From Pseudoalteromonas luteoviolacea S2607 (GTDB lineage: Bacteria > Pseudomonadota > Gammaproteobacteria > Enterobacterales > Alteromonadaceae): a DNA stretch of 64,000 nt. A program made the position numbers and the translations under genes. Numbering within the stretch: position 1 is the stretch's first letter; each line of letters opens with the position of its first letter. The notes beneath the pieces are model-generated. The model saw only the letters and a program-made list of their open reading frames with translations, was not told the DNA's origin and made no database searches. Location: NCBI RefSeq assembly GCF_001625575.1, contig NZ_AUXV01000008.1:124001-188000 (forward strand). The letters run 5' to 3'. Of the stretch, positions 30,299 to 40,900 are shown piece after piece.

Positions 30299-32971
30299 AT
30301 GGAATCCAATGCACTGAAAATTGCTTCAGATGCTTCGTTGCATCCCGGGCAAGACCTAACGGGGTTGCGCCAGCAAGGGGTAGAGCAGCTGCAAAAGTTG
30401 GCACCTGAAACTTGGAGTGATCATAACCTTTTTGATCCTGGCATTACTTTGCTCGAAGTACTCGCCTATGTCTTGTCTGATTTAAGTTACAAACTGAGCT
30501 ACCCTGTGGCGGATCTTCTTGAAGTCGACCCCCAAAGCAACTGCCAACCTCAGCAGTTTTTGACGTCTGAAGCGGTGATGTTCAGCCACTGTGTAACACT
30601 TGCCGACTATCGACGCTTGTTTTTGGATATTCCATTTATCAAAAACTTAGATATTCAAACTAGCGATAAGACGAAAAACGGTGAAACTTGCTTTGATTTA
30701 ATGGTGCAACTTTATAACTATGAACCAGAGCAAATAGCACAAGTACAAAACCGCATTCATCAAGTGTTTTCGCAAGGGCGGTGCGTGACTCACCAACTGG
30801 GTGATATCGCTTTTTATAACCCTGCTGATGTTAAGCTTGGCATGAAAATGGTGCTTGAAAATACAAATAGCATCGTTGACGCTTTGGTTGATATTTTGGC
30901 TAAAGTTGCATTAGAAATCTCCCCCACGGTCAAACGATATAGCGCGACAGAGTTGTTTAATATGGGGATGTATGTGCAGGATGTTTATCAAGGACCTCGG
31001 CTAAATAATGGTTACATTTTAGATAGCGACCTCGAAAATACGCCCATTAAAAAGTACTTATATAGTTCCGATATTCTCGATGTCTTGCGCCAACACCAAA
31101 ACATCAAACAAATTGAGGAGTTTAGGTTTATTACCGAAGGTGGTGCTCAACCTGGTTATGAATATTGGCAAGTTGAAGTTGCTGAGTTAGACCCTACCAA
31201 AAACAACTTGGCGCCACAGCTCGGATTCTCAAATGACGCTTTCTTTGAAGGGCTGTCGTTAGTCATTGAAGGTCAAGACTATCATTTGAGTGAGCAAGAA
31301 ATCGCACAAATAAAATCGGGCATTGTTGCTAAGTTGAGCGCAGAATCGATGGTTATCGAGCAGAGTTTTGCGCAAAGTGAGGGGCAATATGTACATTTGA
31401 GCCACTATGACTCTTTGCAGCATGAGCTGCCTAAGACCTATGCGGTTACTGAGCAAATGCTCAACCGTGAAATAGACTCCGCACAAAAAGCGCAATTATT
31501 ACAATTTAAGGGTTATCTGCATCTTTTTGACCAGCTGCTAGCGGATCAGCATAAACAAATCGATATATTGCCGCATGTGCTGGCCTTACCTCAACAGCAA
31601 AGCTTTGAATTCTTAGGCACGGTCTTAGACTGTATGTTAGCCAGTGAAGCCATTTCTGAGCAAATGTTACACAAGTTTTGGCAACGCGCAGTGTCATTAC
31701 CTCATACGCAGTTAAGCCAAGCAGTTACAGGTATAAGTGGGATCAATCACCTAATTAGGGTCGCCATGCCCAACTATCTTGAGCAAGGCTTACAACAGCA
31801 ATTGGAAGTTGATTTTTCAATTGCACAACTAACCCGTTTAAACGACAGCGCAGCACACCTTTTAGCGCGGTTTGCAATTAAACTGCCCAATGCCAATCTG
31901 TTGAAATATCGCGAAGCATTTAGTTTTTATATTAGTGCACTGTCAGGATGCGAATTGGATCCAAGCCATGGAGAAGATCTATTAACGCGTTTGGTGTTGC
32001 TTCGCCAGTATATCGACAAATGCCGACTTCTCAATGAGATAGGTGCACTAGGTCACAATCGATGCCGCGGTTTTAACTATCTATCCAAAACTCCAAAAAC
32101 CGCACACCTGTCCAGTCTAAGCCAACTTGTTATGCGCAACTTAGGCTTTTCTCACCAAGGGCAAATGCCATTGGCAACACACAATAGAGAAAGCTTTTAT
32201 TTGCTTGAGGGAGATCTTATTAGTGAGCAGCAAAGTGAAACCTTGTTTTTTGTGCTGCCTAATTGGACAACGCGACTGAACAATGAGAATTTCCAGCGCC
32301 TGGTCGAAAGCCAAATTGTGCAACATGTCCCACTTCATATGACAGTGCATTGCGTATGGCTGCAGCGTGAACAAATGAGCTTGTTTGAGCGGCTGTACTA
32401 CGGCTGGTTAAATTTCTACGGACAGGCACAAAGAGAGCGGTTTTGCGAAGGGCAAGAGCACATTACAAACGTAGCAACAGACATTGGTGAATTGTTGGAA
32501 TCGCTACTGTTGAACAGTGGCATGATTATCGAGCTTATTATTGAGTATGTTTTAGCAAAACCGCAAGGTGCTGAAGTACTAGAAACATACCTACTGCAAA
32601 TATTACAAGGTTATGCATCGGCTGAGTTACCCGATGATTTAGATCTAAATGGCGACTCATATCAAGTCATTATGGATAAGATCACTGAGGTTATTTCAAC
32701 GCACTCAGCACTATATCCGCAAGGGTTTAATGCACAGCAGGTTATCTACCTAGCAACACAGTTATGTATCGATCATATCTGTACGCCGAATGCATTTACA
32801 CAACCAAATAGCAACACGCGATTCACCGTAGGCTATTCGCCGTTGGCTTACCTTAAGCCGATTTTGCCGGTGTCTTTTTCTCAAATTAACTCAAATACAG
32901 CGGTAGTTTCGAAATTCATCGTCGCTACCAGCGTGCCAAATCGAATAGATCCTGAAGGAAACGAAGAATGA
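30299..32971 (+). CDS. Second large baseplate wedge protein, Afp12-like / gp7 (890 aa)
   Basis: 890 residues from ATG 30299, with AGAGGAAAAAC upstream. Residues 39-66 read WSDHNLFDPGITLLEVLAYV and on to LSDLSYKL, a block that marks the second wedge protein of eCIS (W-x-D-x-N-x-x-D-P-G-I-T-L-L-E). The rest is alpha/beta. Near residues 620-720 an NFQRLVESQIVQHVPLHMTVHC segment follows the J-like fold. It pairs with the preceding wedge protein around the hub. Its stop overlaps the next start by four bases (ATGA at 32968-32971), so the fibre gene is translationally coupled. Confidence 0.9.
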   Translation: MESNALKIASDASLHPGQDLTGLRQQGVEQLQKLAPETWSDHNLFDPGITLLEVLAYVLSDLSYKLSYPVADLLEVDPQSNCQPQQFLTSEAVMFSHCVTLADYRRLFLDIPFIKNLDIQTSDKTKNGETCFDLMVQLYNYEPEQIAQVQNRIHQVFSQGRCVTHQLGDIAFYNPADVKLGMKMVLENTNSIVDALVDILAKVALEISPTVKRYSATELFNMGMYVQDVYQGPRLNNGYILDSDLENTPIKKYLYSSDILDVLRQHQNIKQIEEFRFITEGGAQPGYEYWQVEVAELDPTKNNLAPQLGFSNDAFFEGLSLVIEGQDYHLSEQEIAQIKSGIVAKLSAESMVIEQSFAQSEGQYVHLSHYDSLQHELPKTYAVTEQMLNREIDSAQKAQLLQFKGYLHLFDQLLADQHKQIDILPHVLALPQQQSFEFLGTVLDCMLASEAISEQMLHKFWQRAVSLPHTQLSQAVTGISGINHLIRVAMPNYLEQGLQQQLEVDFSIAQLTRLNDSAAHLLARFAIKLPNANLLKYREAFSFYISALSGCELDPSHGEDLLTRLVLLRQYIDKCRLLNEIGALGHNRCRGFNYLSKTPKTAHLSSLSQLVMRNLGFSHQGQMPLATHNRESFYLLEGDLISEQQSETLFFVLPNWTTRLNNENFQRLVESQIVQHVPLHMTVHCVWLQREQMSLFERLYYGWLNFYGQAQRERFCEGQEHITNVATDIGELLESLLLNSGMIIELIIEYVLAKPQGAEVLETYLLQILQGYASAELPDDLDLNGDSYQVIMDKITEVISTHSALYPQGFNAQQVIYLATQLCIDHICTPNAFTQPNSNTRFTVGYSPLAYLKPILPVSFSQINSNTAVVSKFIVATSVPNRIDPEGNEE

Positions 32972-35900
32972 ACAAAGTCAGTGACCAAGAAATTGTAGCC
33001 GAGTGCGACTCAACATCAGTGATTGCTAAAAGCAGCCGGTCTGAATTGATTGATAAATTTGACGATCTTAAAACGCCAACTGGCGATGATTTTGAATCCC
33101 TGATCCGCTCTGGGTTTAATCAAATTGACGATCCGATAGCTGTCACTCAAGATGGCGATGAGCAAGAAATCTCTGTGACGTCTACTTTATCAGTGAGCCC
33201 TGACGGTGAAACTGAGCAGTTCAGAGTCGATGATTCTGCAGTTACGGTTGACCATAAACTACATGTGTCACCTGATGGTGGCGAGCTAAAAGCATTAAAG
33301 GTCGAAGCTGATACATTGACAATGTACGACAAGGTAAAGGTCGACAGCGATGCAAACGACTTGCTACAAGTTAGTGGTAACGTTAAGTCAACGGGTGAAC
33401 TTAAATCACAATCAGCCAATGTGAGTGAGCGTTTGACTGCGGGTGAGATTAGCGTGAGAAAAGGCGCGACTAAGGCACTAGAGGCAGGGTTAGATGCAGA
33501 CAATCAGCCATACGTAACGACATCAGGCACGCTAAGGGCAAAAGAGTCGGTCATTGCAGAAAAAGATGTTCAGGCAGGGTCTTTGAATGTCTCAGGTGAG
33601 GCTGAACTGGGTGGCGCTACAACTGCTCATCAGCTAACTGTTGCAGAAAAAACGATGCTCCAGGGAGAGCTATTCGCGGCCAAGAAGTCTATTTTTGAGT
33701 CGCATGTAGAAGTGCCTAAGTTGGGCGTCGGCTTGGATGAGCAAAGCACAGCTGCAAAGGTACATATCGGTAAGCGCTCTACGGACACAAGCGACTTATT
33801 ACGAGTTGATGACCTCAACCAAGATGCCACACCATTTATCATCAACCCTGAAGGGCGAGTGGGTGTGGGTACAGCGACGCCTGATGAGAGTTTCCATGTA
33901 ACCAATAAAGTGTTGGTTGGTAAAAATAAAGACGAAGCGCACATTCTGTTAGGTAATAATGGTAACGCTTCCTTTGCTGGAGAAGTGGAGATTGGGCAGT
34001 CTTTAGATGTCGCGGGCAGTGCGGTATTTAACGCAAATGTACATGTGGAAACAGGGCTCTCTGTGGGCGCTCAAGCGCCGACGGCTAAGCTAGATGTGCA
34101 AAGTAATCAAGGAGATATTCTTAACCTTGGCAACACCAATGATTCGTTAGTTAAAGTAACGAATGCACCTTTAGTAGGTGAACACCCCGTCAATATCTGG
34201 GCAAATACGCAAGTTTCTGAAAACCTAAATGTGGGTGAAAAAGTGACTGCAAATCGCGCAGAGATTGAAATGACTTTGAATGCCGGTGATACCCACTTGA
34301 ATTCATTGGATGTCTCTGAAAACACAACCGTACTTGGACAGACACGCACACGTCAATTACAAGTGGGTGAGCAACCAAATGTGCCGGTTCAAAGTGACGC
34401 AGGGGCAATTATTAACACAACGTTGGACGTTAGAGCTCACGCCGATTTTACCTCAATTCATGCAGCAGACGTCATAGAGTCCGACGTACAGGTTGTTTCG
34501 CCAGAAGCGCTTGCCAAACAAGCTTTAACCGTTGGCGAAAATGCGATTTCAGATGATGCTACGCTTACCGTAAAAGGCACGGCTTCTGAAACTCCTGCGC
34601 TCCTTGTGAAAGACAAAGAGGGTAATCACTTGGTGCGTGTGAAACGTGGCGAAGCGGTCATGGGTAGCTCGGATGCCACATTGTCTCTTGCAGTGAAAGG
34701 AGATGTAACTACGCCATTACTCACGGTGACTGAACATGCTAAGGTCAAGCAAGCAGATTTCAGCGAACATGTGGTTATTGCAAAGCACAATTTACAAAGT
34801 GATTGGACTACGGATGCGAAGCTATCTGTTTTAGCGCACAATGAACAATCCCAAAGTGTTGATATCAGTTATTTTGATGGTCTTAATACGACTTCTTTGA
34901 TACATGCTAAAGCGAAAAATATCGGCTTTTTTCAAGCAAACCCTCAGGCGCAATTTCATGTCGGAGAAGCCGCACTATTTGACAAAAATGTAACTTCACT
35001 TACTGGGGTTCACATTGCGGATGAAAACAGCGAGTTTGGTGGATTCAGCGCAATGCTTTCGCAAACTGTGGTGGGGACATCACAAAAGTCAGCGGATTTC
35101 AGTGTATATGGTAATACAGACTTACACGGCGCGTTCTCAATTGTAGAAAACGAGCATATTGCGGTTAACTTCTCTGCGAGCCAGTTGACGCTTACTCAGC
35201 AGGCAGAAACGCCCATTCTTAAAGTAACGAACACCGCAGGTGATGCCGAATTGAATGCGGCCCCAGGTCAACTCGCCATTAACCAAATGCTGCCTAGCAA
35301 TGAAGTTAATTTGGCAGTGACAGGTCGTGCCGATGTTACTGGTCAATTAAATGTCAATCATAACGGTGATGCATTGACCGTTGACGGCAGAACCAAATTG
35401 ATGGGCCATGCGACGCTTAAAGATGGCTTAGCTGTAAGTGTTACAAATAACACCGGTGATGCGCAGCGTGCAGCTTTACAGGTGTCTGGTGAGTCCGTGC
35501 TGGATGGCGAACTGAATGTGACGCAAAGAGCCACGCTTGAACATGACTTGCTAGTGCGAGGCAATACGACCATCAGTTCAAACTTAGAAGTTGGACGCTC
35601 AGTAATTATTGAAGAAGATTTGAATGTTCACGGAGAGCATTATGCGGCTGGGAGCGTTGAGATTCAGGGCACAGAAGGTAGAGATGCGCTGACGGTAAAT
35701 AATGATGTGAGTTTTAGGGCCGATTTGGATGTGGCAGGCAATTTGTCGCTTGCACCTTATCAGGCAAGTGCACGATTGCATATTAGTGAAAAAGATTTAC
35801 AAGCGATACGTGTCGACGATCCTGCAGGCAATGTACAAATGGTTGTTAGTCGCGGTTACTTAGGGCTTGGTATGGAAAGACCTGAGTTTATGCTAGATGT

Positions 35901-37953
35901 TGCCGAAGATGCACGATTCAGAAAAGATTTGGCAATCCAAGGTCGCCTCGAAATAGATGACAGCCTGCATGTAAACGAATACGCGAGCTTTAGAAGCAAC
36001 GTTAATGTCTACGGTACATCAGAATTACTCGGTGAAACGCGCATTGGTGTTGCGATGCATGCATCTGACGAAGATGAAGTGAAAATTCTTCGCAGCGCAC
36101 AGCTCAGCCTTGAACAAAATCATTTTGAGCACGCGTTTGCAATTTACCATAAAGGCGCAAATCCGATTGTATTCCAAGATGGTAGAGTGGGGATCCGCAA
36201 CGATAAACCTGAAGCCGAACTGGATATCGTAGGCGACGTAAAAGTTGAGGGTGATATAGAACTTAACGGTGTACTGCGAGGAACAGGTCAACTTGAATGC
36301 TTAGACGGTGCGAAAATTCTGGGTGATGTAGAACTACGCTCTGACCTTACTGTGTATGACGATGCTTTGTTCAAAGATACGGTCACCATCGAAGGGCAAA
36401 CAACTATTGAGCGCAAGTTAACACTTGAGAGTGACGCTGTGTTTGCTAAAAGCCTGCATCTGGGAGGCGAATTGACCGCCTTGGGCAATGCGTACTTCAA
36501 AGATGCTGTTCATTTAGATAAAGATGCGACAATTCGTGGAAGTCTAATCGTTGAAGGTTTAGAGCCCCAATCTCAGGTTGCATTGAAGCCTGCCGTAAAT
36601 ATGCTTAATACGCTTTCTGTTCAAGGCACTGCTAAGTTTAGCGATATGGTCAGAGCGCAGAAGCTAGATGTACAGCATAAAGTCTCTGTGGGTGATGTGC
36701 ATACCGAAATCGCAATGTTGGCTGTCAACACTAGCGAAGGAGAGAATGCCCTTGATATTGGCGTGAGAGGTAATTCTGAACTGATTTTAGATGGTAACGC
36801 AAACCTAGGTTTAGGGTGTGCTCAACCGCAACATAAGCTCGACGTACAAGGCGATGTGCGTGTAACAGAGCAGTTGAAGGTCGAAGGTGAACTGATCCTT
36901 GAAAGCCAGCTGCACTTAGACCAAGGCGCGCAGATTGTTGGCGATTGCTCTGTACAAGGTGAATTGGCACCGACAACATTGAAAATGCCTGCCGGTCCGT
37001 GTATTGAAGCAACATCTGCGGATATTGAACTCGGTGGCGACGCGCCATCAGATCATGTGATTGCAACGCAAGCGGCTGTTAAAGCGTATGTGGATGAACA
37101 TGCATGGCGATTTGGGCGCGGCAAAAAGGTGGTTGCTGTCCACAACCAAGACGAGTTCGATGCGGTCTTTAGTCGTGAAAACTTAAATAACATGACTATT
37201 TTGTTATTCCCTCACAATGGTCACAGACAAGTCTCTCGTGCCTATAAACTTAAAAACTCAGTCCAGGTAGGTTCAAACCTGAGTATCATCGGGTTTAATG
37301 AACGTGAAACACGTATCGTCAAAGCACATGTGGGCTGTCGTTTCATTGTTCGCGGTGACCGTGATGCGCCAGTAAAACATGTATCCATGCATGGTTTTAC
37401 TTTTGATGGCGCGATTCATGAAGTATCTCGCGAGATGAGCATGTATGAAGGCAATGGCGGCGCGTTTAATCTTCGCTACGCGGACCAAATTGAACTTAAC
37501 TGTGTTATTGAAAATCACTGTGTTAGTGGTGATGGTGGGGCAATTTACGGTGAAGATACAACCAACATTGAGGCCAAGCACATTCGTAATTGTCGAGCAG
37601 GGCGCCAAGGTGGAGCTGCATATGGCCTACGTTACGCCAAAATAGAAGCTCAGCATTGCCAAGCAGAGCGCGGTGGTGCGGTAGCACACTGCGATGAAAG
37701 CGAAGTATTGGCAATCAGCAATGTCGCTCAATTACATGGTGGTGGCGCTTACAAGTGTCAGAACTTAATTTGCAAAGGCTTCTGGCGCCGTAATACAGCT
37801 CAGAAAGGTGAAGGCGACCATATATACAGTGCTGGTTGTTATCACCTAGAAGAAGAGCAAGAGGAGCATAAAGGCGACTTCCTATGGCATGCATTGTTCT
37901 TGGACAGACCAATGAATGACTCTCGCTACTTCTGGCGCAATGACCACGTGTAA
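32968..37953 (+). CDS. Giant tail fibre with beta-repeat shaft and C-terminal parallel beta-helix (1661 aa)
   Basis: 1661 residues; its ATG overlaps the wedge stop. Residues 25-50 (ELIDKFDDLKTPTGDDFESL) are the eCIS fibre attachment motif. Residues about 55-1340 are dozens of short beta units of the type V-x-V-x-G-x-L-x-V, interspersed with phage-fibre signatures such as GRVGVGTATPDESFHV, VGIRNDKPEAELDIVG and LGLGCAQPQHKLDVQG. At about 1360 comes ATQAAVKAYVD, typical of fibre shaft-tip junctions. The last 200 residues have the GGAFN, GDGGAIYGEDT, QGGAAYG, RGGAVAHCDES, HGGGAYKC ladder of a right-handed parallel beta-helix, probably the receptor-binding tip. Cysteines cluster in this tip. MAC particles form linked arrays, and a fibre of this length could make the link; that is inference. 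Confidence 0.88.
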   Translation: MNKVSDQEIVAECDSTSVIAKSSRSELIDKFDDLKTPTGDDFESLIRSGFNQIDDPIAVTQDGDEQEISVTSTLSVSPDGETEQFRVDDSAVTVDHKLHVSPDGGELKALKVEADTLTMYDKVKVDSDANDLLQVSGNVKSTGELKSQSANVSERLTAGEISVRKGATKALEAGLDADNQPYVTTSGTLRAKESVIAEKDVQAGSLNVSGEAELGGATTAHQLTVAEKTMLQGELFAAKKSIFESHVEVPKLGVGLDEQSTAAKVHIGKRSTDTSDLLRVDDLNQDATPFIINPEGRVGVGTATPDESFHVTNKVLVGKNKDEAHILLGNNGNASFAGEVEIGQSLDVAGSAVFNANVHVETGLSVGAQAPTAKLDVQSNQGDILNLGNTNDSLVKVTNAPLVGEHPVNIWANTQVSENLNVGEKVTANRAEIEMTLNAGDTHLNSLDVSENTTVLGQTRTRQLQVGEQPNVPVQSDAGAIINTTLDVRAHADFTSIHAADVIESDVQVVSPEALAKQALTVGENAISDDATLTVKGTASETPALLVKDKEGNHLVRVKRGEAVMGSSDATLSLAVKGDVTTPLLTVTEHAKVKQADFSEHVVIAKHNLQSDWTTDAKLSVLAHNEQSQSVDISYFDGLNTTSLIHAKAKNIGFFQANPQAQFHVGEAALFDKNVTSLTGVHIADENSEFGGFSAMLSQTVVGTSQKSADFSVYGNTDLHGAFSIVENEHIAVNFSASQLTLTQQAETPILKVTNTAGDAELNAAPGQLAINQMLPSNEVNLAVTGRADVTGQLNVNHNGDALTVDGRTKLMGHATLKDGLAVSVTNNTGDAQRAALQVSGESVLDGELNVTQRATLEHDLLVRGNTTISSNLEVGRSVIIEEDLNVHGEHYAAGSVEIQGTEGRDALTVNNDVSFRADLDVAGNLSLAPYQASARLHISEKDLQAIRVDDPAGNVQMVVSRGYLGLGMERPEFMLDVAEDARFRKDLAIQGRLEIDDSLHVNEYASFRSNVNVYGTSELLGETRIGVAMHASDEDEVKILRSAQLSLEQNHFEHAFAIYHKGANPIVFQDGRVGIRNDKPEAELDIVGDVKVEGDIELNGVLRGTGQLECLDGAKILGDVELRSDLTVYDDALFKDTVTIEGQTTIERKLTLESDAVFAKSLHLGGELTALGNAYFKDAVHLDKDATIRGSLIVEGLEPQSQVALKPAVNMLNTLSVQGTAKFSDMVRAQKLDVQHKVSVGDVHTEIAMLAVNTSEGENALDIGVRGNSELILDGNANLGLGCAQPQHKLDVQGDVRVTEQLKVEGELILESQLHLDQGAQIVGDCSVQGELAPTTLKMPAGPCIEATSADIELGGDAPSDHVIATQAAVKAYVDEHAWRFGRGKKVVAVHNQDEFDAVFSRENLNNMTILLFPHNGHRQVSRAYKLKNSVQVGSNLSIIGFNERETRIVKAHVGCRFIVRGDRDAPVKHVSMHGFTFDGAIHEVSREMSMYEGNGGAFNLRYADQIELNCVIENHCVSGDGGAIYGEDTTNIEAKHIRNCRAGRQGGAAYGLRYAKIEAQHCQAERGGAVAHCDESEVLAISNVAQLHGGGAYKCQNLICKGFWRRNTAQKGEGDHIYSAGCYHLEEEQEEHKGDFLWHALFLDRPMNDSRYFWRNDHV

Positions 37954-37955
37954 TT

Positions 37956-40900
37956 ATGAAACTAGCAATCGCGCAAATAGGGGCTGATATCGAAGCCCCT
38001 TCATCTCTCATTGACTCAGGGCAATACAGCGTAAGTGCCCTAGAGTCCCTATTAAAAGAATGGCTGCATCATGCAATGAATCAGTTGCAACTGGATGTAT
38101 CTGAAGCTGCGTTATTAAAAGGAGATGAAATCAGTTTAGATGATATTAGTATTGAACTACCAGATATTGATTTAAAAGCTTTACAGGCAGATCCAAAAGG
38201 GTACTTTGAACGTGTATTTAGCCCTATTATCAGACGGGTGTTAAAACACTCTATTGAGGCACAGCTAAAAGCACAAAACTCGGCAACAAGCTTTGAAGCG
38301 AATGGACTAATATCGAATGTGGTGGATATTGACTTTACCCATTTAGATGAAAAGGTAATGGATTGTTTAAAAGCTGCCTTTTTTAAATGTATAGCTGAAA
38401 ATAAATCGGTGTTTTTGAACCTCATAGCCTCTGCTGAATGGCCCGCTGTGCGAAGTGGTTTTATTAAAGCGATGAGTGTTGAGGCACAGCAAATCGCTTC
38501 TTTTATCGACGTATTCATTGGTGAATCTACCACTGTAAACATCATGGATATTGTAAAAAAGCTATCTGTAAAAGAGCGATATTTATTTTGGCTTGATATT
38601 GAGTCAGTTTACTGCGCAATGAAAAACAGCCAGTCGCAACAACAAACGCACCTTAAAGTATTGGTGAGCGCTTACAGTTGCTTCGCTAATAATAACGAAT
38701 TTGACCGCCCAACATTAAATCGAGTGGTATCTGTTCTACAGCGTCCACAAAGTGAACTTAAGTTGTTGAAAACCTGGTTTGCGATAAAGTCGTCTAGTCA
38801 AGTGACCAGTAATGACCGGCGCACTTTGGCTCGGATTGCCAATGGCGTTTTGTCAAATTCGAGCGTGGAGGAAGATTTAACTTATATTATCCAACGAGCC
38901 TTAACCCAGACATCACTAAAAGATATCTTGCAAGCATTCAGCAGTGATACCGGCTTTAATGGTGTTGATGAGATGTCTTTGGGGTCTCAAGAAAAGCGGG
39001 TGCTTATGCCGCTTTATCAACAGTTTAAGCAAGGGTTTAGATCGTCTTATTTTGCGTTACAAAAACTCAATAAGTTATTGATTGGTCGCGGTGAGCATCA
39101 GGAGCTTTTGCAATTTGATAGCAAAAAATGGTTGTCATTTTTTGCCGAAGTGGATGCGTTGAGTGAGCTGCCGCAACCTATTTGCAAGCTGCTTCAACAC
39201 ATTAAGAAAGCAGTTATTTATCAGAAGTCTAGAGCAGAAAAACAGTCAAGGAAGGTCGACTATTTACTCAAGCTCGTAAAACGCGAACTTCAAGCGATAG
39301 ATAAAGCGCCAGAACGGCTGCTTAATTATATTTACGCAAATAGAATTAGAGCTTTAGTTTGTACATTGGACAGTGCGCCAGCTGCCATTTTGCAGAAATT
39401 GCAAAATCACTGCAGTGCTGTGCGAATACTGGGTGCTCCGCTACAACAAAATGTCAATTTAAAGGGGTATACCGAGTTACTGAATGAACTAAGTTATTGG
39501 CTGGTCGAGAAAAAACATGAAGTCACTCAGGACTGTGGTATCACACAGCTACAAAGTGAAGCGCTTGTAGAGTTATCAGAAGTACCTAAACTTTATAATG
39601 AATTAGACTCAGAAACCTATGTTGAGCTTGGATCTATAACTGATGAAGCCGCGGCACAGACCCAAACGACGCTTGCTTGCGCTGTAGAATTACAAGGGCC
39701 GCTTTCTAAACTGATTGCAAAGCAACAAACGAGATATTTTGAGCGAGCTCAGGTTTCTCAGTATCGTTTGGCCCTTAGTGTTATTAAACAAGGGCTAAAC
39801 TTAGCAGACAAAGCACTATTAGAGACGCAAATTCTAGGAGCCAATACACAAGCACTTGCTCTTTTGGTACGCAAATATGGCACTTTGCAATTAAAAGCGC
39901 AAAACTTAGAGAGTGACGACGTAGCTAAAACCAATACGTACGCTAATCAGCAATTTGAATGCGAGGCTGTTAAAGAGTTAAGTTTACTTTGTAAAACACT
40001 ACGCACTGCCACCCATACTGGATGTATGGCATTGGAAAAGCGTGTTACATCGCAAAGGGCCAAAGAGGAGTCATTGAGGTCGTTAGATCACAGCGCATTG
40101 ACCGACGTACAGTTAACCATGGCTCAAAACAACTTGGCCATTGGGCAATTAAAACACGCGCAACTATTTGAGGTTTTGACTCGAATACGCCGCTATCTCA
40201 GCACCCTTGAACAGCAACTGGAGAGCATCGCTCAGGCAGTCAGTCTCAGAGATATCCACCAGCTAGCCGTTGAGTTATCACTTTGCTTTATCAGCTGGCG
40301 AACGCTATTGAACGAGAATGACGTGAGTGAAATAGCCGAGGAGGTGAGTCGAACAATAGACAAAGGCTTACTCAAACTGCAGCGTTTGCAAAAACGGATC
40401 CATGTCTTAAATCCTTATCTCGAAAACTTAACCCAGAAAACATCAAGTTGGTGGGGAGGGCTTTTACACCGCAGCGTTGACGCGTTGACAAACCTGTATG
40501 CTATGGACTTGGACGTTAACATTGCAAGCGAGCGTGATGTAATCATGGAGTCGAGCTCATCACAGTACATCGAATCTGAGGCTCAGTCAGACACATCGCA
40601 AAACTATGCTCCGGCAGACTTGTTGATAGACTTGGTTAGCATTCAGTCCGCAAGTTCATATCATGAGGTGCAGCAAACACTGACGCAGTTTATTGATGGT
40701 ATTGAGGAGAGGCTAAGCAAGATTAAATTGAGCACTTTAACCACGCATTTAGGCGAGGCTCAATCAGCTGCCCAAGGGGCTGAATTAACAAGAGAAGACA
40801 GCTCTTATGAGTCTCGTAACCATTCGCTCTTCAAAACGGAGCAATTCTATTCGAGTGCAAAGCGTATTGTGGCGCAAAGCAAAGCGCTGATAAAGCGGCT

